Shown piece after piece: positions 5,244 through 7,358 of a DNA stretch of 7,358 bases. Each line of letters opens with the position of its first letter. Position 1 is the first letter of the stretch. The translations under genes and the position numbers were made by a program. A model generated the notes under the pieces. It ran no database searches. It was not told the DNA's origin and worked only from the letters and a program-made list of their open reading frames with translations. Source of the DNA: Bacillota bacterium (GTDB lineage Bacteria; Bacillota; Sulfobacillia; JAJZYS01; JAJYTV01); contig JAKAPV010000153.1 in assembly GCA_021806845.1 (NCBI GenBank), positions 1-7,358 on the forward strand, in the 5' to 3' direction.

Positions 5244-5939
5244 GTGGAGCAGGTGGAGGACCCTCGTACGGAACTCTTGGGCCGCGACTGGGAAGCCATG
5301 ACGGCGCAGGAGGCGATCGCCTGGGGGAGCGAGCGGTTCGGCTCGAGCATGGTCTTCGCGTCGAGCTTCTCTCTGGAGGACGTCCTGCTGATCGACATGG
5401 CCAGCCGTGCCGGCTTGCGCCCGCGGGTCTTCTACCTTGACACGGGAGTGCTGTTTCCCCAGACCTACGAGTTGATCGGCCGGATCGCGGAACGCTACGG
5501 CATCGAACCGGAGCGTGTGCTGCCCGAGCTCACCCTCGAGCAGCAGGCGGAGCGGCACGGGGAGAAGCTCTGGCAGAGCGCGCCCGACAAGTGCTGCGCG
5601 ATTCGCAAGGTCGAGCCCCTGCGCCGCTACCTCGCCGAGGCAGAGGCGTGGGTGACCGGCATCCACCGCGACCAGTCGCCGACGCGGGCAAACGCTCCCC
5701 GCGTCACCTTCGACGAGTCGTTCGGCCTCGTGAAACTGAATCCGATCGTGGACTGGACGACCGATGACGTGCGCCGCTACATCGCGGAGCACAATATCCC
5801 TTACAACCAGATGCACGACCAGGGGTATCCCAGCATCGGCTGCATCCCATGCACGCGGCCGGTCCGTCCCGGGGAGGACGCGCGCGCGGGACGCTGGTCC
5901 GGGTTCCAGAAGACGGAGTGCGGCTTGCACGGGCGCTGA
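5244..5939 (+). CDS. cysH: Assimilatory adenylyl-sulfate (APS) reductase, thioredoxin-dependent
   Basis: Reduces adenylyl sulfate to sulfite and AMP with thioredoxin, in the cytoplasm, in sulfate assimilation towards cysteine. At 231 residues it has the usual Bacillus CysH length. Signatures: ASSFSLEDVLL (about 39-49, nucleotide-binding loop), YLDTGVLFPQTYELI (64-78), KLWQSAPDKCCAIRK (108-122), GIHRDQSPTRA (139-149), WTTDDVRRYI (171-180), GYPSIGCIPCTRPV (194-207) and KTECGLH at the end. The CC (117-118) and C-x-x-C (200, 203) cysteines are the [4Fe-4S] ligands that mark APS rather than PAPS reductases; C226 is the catalytic cysteine. I chose GTG at 5244 because AAGGAGG (5227-5233) lies 10 bases upstream; the in-frame ATG at 5214 has no such site. 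ATP sulfurylase and sulfite reductase genes are not in view. No SAM riboswitch or T-box was seen upstream. Confidence 0.95.
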   Translation: MEQVEDPRTELLGRDWEAMTAQEAIAWGSERFGSSMVFASSFSLEDVLLIDMASRAGLRPRVFYLDTGVLFPQTYELIGRIAERYGIEPERVLPELTLEQQAERHGEKLWQSAPDKCCAIRKVEPLRRYLAEAEAWVTGIHRDQSPTRANAPRVTFDESFGLVKLNPIVDWTTDDVRRYIAEHNIPYNQMHDQGYPSIGCIPCTRPVRPGEDARAGRWSGFQKTECGLHGR

Positions 5940-5973
5940 GGCAAAGGAACTGCTGTCTGAGGGGAAGAATGAG

Positions 5974-6001
5974 GCGAGGAGTCCAAAGGAGGTCTCCTCG
6001 C
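5974..6001 (+). promoter_or_regulatory. Hairpin presenting the aldolase ribosome binding site in its loop
   Basis: GCGAGGAG (5974-5981) pairs perfectly with CTCCTCGC (5994-6001), an 8-bp stem with a 12-base loop holding AAAGGAGG (5985-5992). The stem ends directly at the ATG at 6002. A competing local pairing of GGAG (5989-5992... shifted by one base) with CTCC at 5994-5997 could mask the site. Translational control is inferred. Confidence 0.4.
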
Positions 6002-6871
6002 ATGGCTTACCGGATCCTGGCACCGCTGATCACACCGCGCGACGCAAACGGCCGCCTCGACATCGCGGGGCTGCAGCGCAACGTATCGCGGCTTGCCGCG
6101 ACATCGCTCGACGGGTTTCTGGCCCTGGGGTCATCGGGGGAGTACATCTACCTGCGAGAAGAGGAGCGGCTTGCCGTCGTTTCTGCCGCCGTGGAGGCGG
6201 CCGGCGGCAAGCCCGTGCTTTCGCAAGTCGGGGCGGAGACCACCGCCGACGCGCTGCACCTTGCAGAGGGCAGCATTGCGCGCGGGGCGGCGGGACTGCT
6301 CGCCGTCACACCGCACTACTACACGCCGCAGCTGCGGGGCGCAGCCCTGGACGCGTTCTACGGCGCGGTCGGGCAGGTGGGCCCCGTCCACGTCTATCAC
6401 ATCCCGTCCTACACAGGTGCGCAGCTCGATGTAGTCGACGTCCTACGCCTCTCTGCGCTCCCCGGCGTCGTGGGCATGAAGGACTCCTCGAGCAACCTCT
6501 CCATGATGGTCGAGGTGCTCGCCGCGCGCCCGCAGGGCTTCACCTACTACGTCGGATCCGGTGGAGCGCTCCCCGCGGCGCTCGCGCAGGGGGCAGACGG
6601 CACCATCGCCGCGCTCGCGAACCTCTTGCCGGACGCCATGCGCACTGCGGCCGACAAGCTCCTCGCCGGCGACGTGCAGTCGTCTGCACGGCTGCAGGCG
6701 CCGCTCGCGCGCCTGAACGCGCTCGTGACGAGGCGGCACGGCATTCCGGGGCTCAAGTACGCTGCGGCGCGCCTCGGGTTCGCTGCAGGCGACCCGGTGC
6801 CGCCGCTGCAGCCGCTCGGTGCGGAGGCGCGCGGGGAAATCGACCGGGCCCTGGGCGAGATCGCCGAGTGA
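6002..6871 (+). CDS. Dihydrodipicolinate synthase/N-acetylneuraminate lyase-family aldolase
   Basis: A 289-residue class I aldolase ((beta/alpha)8 barrel) that forms a Schiff base with pyruvate or a similar keto acid. Visible: LAPLITPRD (6-14), GSSGEYIYLREEER (43-56), TPHYYTP (103-109), VYHIPSYTG (131-139) with catalytic Y132, GMKDSS (158-163) with Schiff-base K160, and YVGSGGALPAAL (183-194). The Arg that follows the YNxPS motif in true dihydrodipicolinate synthase (YNVPSRTG; Arg138 in E. coli DapA), which binds the aspartate-semialdehyde carboxylate, is Tyr137 here. A lysine-biosynthesis role is therefore doubtful; a keto-sugar or hydroxy-oxo-acid aldolase/dehydratase fits better. The ATG at 6002 is set by AAAGGAGG nine bases upstream; an in-frame ATG at 5969 would add 11 Arg-rich residues. 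It follows cysH by 62 bases without a terminator, and its stop overlaps the exporter start. Confidence 0.85.
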   Translation: MAYRILAPLITPRDANGRLDIAGLQRNVSRLAATSLDGFLALGSSGEYIYLREEERLAVVSAAVEAAGGKPVLSQVGAETTADALHLAEGSIARGAAGLLAVTPHYYTPQLRGAALDAFYGAVGQVGPVHVYHIPSYTGAQLDVVDVLRLSALPGVVGMKDSSSNLSMMVEVLAARPQGFTYYVGSGGALPAALAQGADGTIAALANLLPDAMRTAADKLLAGDVQSSARLQAPLARLNALVTRRHGIPGLKYAAARLGFAAGDPVPPLQPLGAEARGEIDRALGEIAE

Positions 6872-7358
6872 ACCGTCGGGCGCTCTTTGCCCTGAGCTTC
6901 GGGCACTTCACGGCCGACCTCAACTCGGGCACCGTGACGGCGCTCTTGCCGCTGCTCTCGTCGCTCTTCGCCCTCAACTACCAGGACGCGGCGCTCGCGG
7001 TGCTGGTGTCGAGCCTGACATCGTCGGTCATCCAGCCGCTCTTCGGTCTGATCACGGACCGCCATCCGATGCCCTGGCTGCTGCCAGCGGCACTTGGCAT
7101 CGCGGCGGCGGGGACGGCCGCCTACGCCCTCGCTCCGAGCTACGACGCCTTTCTGGTGCTCGTCGCGGTCGCGGGGATCGGCGTCGCCGCCTTTCACCCG
7201 ATCGGCGCCTCGAGCGCCTATTTCGCGGCCGGGGAGCGCAAGGCATCGGCGATGAGCATCTTCTCCGTGGGAGGGAACACCGGCTTTGCCTTCGGACCCC
7301 TGCTGGCCGCGGCGGTCACCCACGTCTGGGGCCTTCTCGGCATGCTCGTCTTTCAGAT
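6868..7358 (+). CDS. MFS transporter, fosmidomycin-resistance (Fsr)-like, N-terminal part
   Basis: The first 163 codons of an inner-membrane major-facilitator protein; it runs off the window end. Hydrophobic segments at about 5-35, 42-62, 70-90, 94-118 and 128-151 are transmembrane helices 1-5. SFGHFTADLNSG (10-21), SSLTSSVIQPLFGLITDR (48-65), GIGVAAFHPIGASSA (103-117) and MSIFSVGGNTGFAFGP (129-144) match the Fsr-type drug and metabolite exporters. GLITDR is the family's cytoplasmic loop 2-3 motif. The GTG at 6868 overlaps the aldolase stop (GTGA), so the two are translationally coupled. The partner suggests it may move the aldolase substrate or product, but Fsr-like proteins are usually annotated as antibiotic efflux pumps; the substrate is open. 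Confidence 0.88.
   Translation, partial: MNRRALFALSFGHFTADLNSGTVTALLPLLSSLFALNYQDAALAVLVSSLTSSVIQPLFGLITDRHPMPWLLPAALGIAAAGTAAYALAPSYDAFLVLVAVAGIGVAAFHPIGASSAYFAAGERKASAMSIFSVGGNTGFAFGPLLAAAVTHVWGLLGMLVFQ

Noticed and set aside
5193..6023. 276-residue open frame on the minus strand
   Set aside because: Antisense to cysH, which has unmistakable APS reductase motifs.
6547..7323. 258-residue open frame on the minus strand
   Set aside because: Antisense to the aldolase and the MFS gene; composition is charged and low-complexity with no domain.
1..7358. CRISPR array, tRNA/rRNA, insertion sequence or integrase
   Set aside because: No regularly spaced repeats, cloverleaf, rRNA-like sequence, transposase motif or flanking terminal repeats were seen on either strand by reading.

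Overview
The window is GC-rich and looks like chromosomal DNA of a high-GC Bacillota, probably a Bacillales or Alicyclobacillus-like lineage. Three things point there. Strong AAGGAGG-type ribosome binding sites are paired with frequent GTG and TTG starts. The proline dehydrogenase and the CysH are of the short Bacillus type. A Rap/NprR/PlcR-style regulator sits next to a small exported peptide. The lineage is inference from gene content; no rRNA or tRNA is present to settle it.

Region by region: (a) 1-1732, plus strand: the last 28 codons of a glyoxalase-family protein; a start/stop-overlapping gene that fuses a helix-turn-helix to a glyoxalase II-like metallo-beta-lactamase domain; then a tandem-domain GNAT acetyltransferase. 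(b) 1733-2058: no gene I can name, but protein-like frames on both strands that may be a decayed remnant. (c) 2059-2982, minus strand: proline dehydrogenase. (d) 2983-3363: a divergent control region with two palindromes that share a TTGGC half-site. (e) 3364-4811, plus strand: an HTH-TPR regulator followed, with its ribosome binding site inside the regulator's last codons, by a 58-residue exported pro-peptide carrying the nonapeptide SPVLPPDEY twice. A strong terminator closes this cassette. (f) 4862-5137, minus strand: a small DUF-type protein whose ribosome binding site lies in one arm of an 8-bp inverted repeat. (g) 5244-7358, plus strand: assimilatory APS reductase (cysH), a dihydrodipicolinate-synthase-family aldolase, and the start of a fosmidomycin-resistance-type MFS exporter overlapping the aldolase by 4 bases.

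The standout is (e). A 421-residue HTH-TPR protein (NprR-like size and layout) is directly followed by a signal-peptide-bearing mini-protein whose C-terminus is a short peptide present in two copies. The copies are identical in protein but differ by five synonymous bases. This is the expected design of an RRNPP peptide-pheromone quorum-sensing system, with a two-copy precursor I do not recognise as a described pheromone. The divergent proline dehydrogenase shares the control region and is the nearest candidate target. Part (a) looks like an aldehyde- or thioester-detoxification group; (g) joins sulfate assimilation to an unassigned aldolase/exporter pair.
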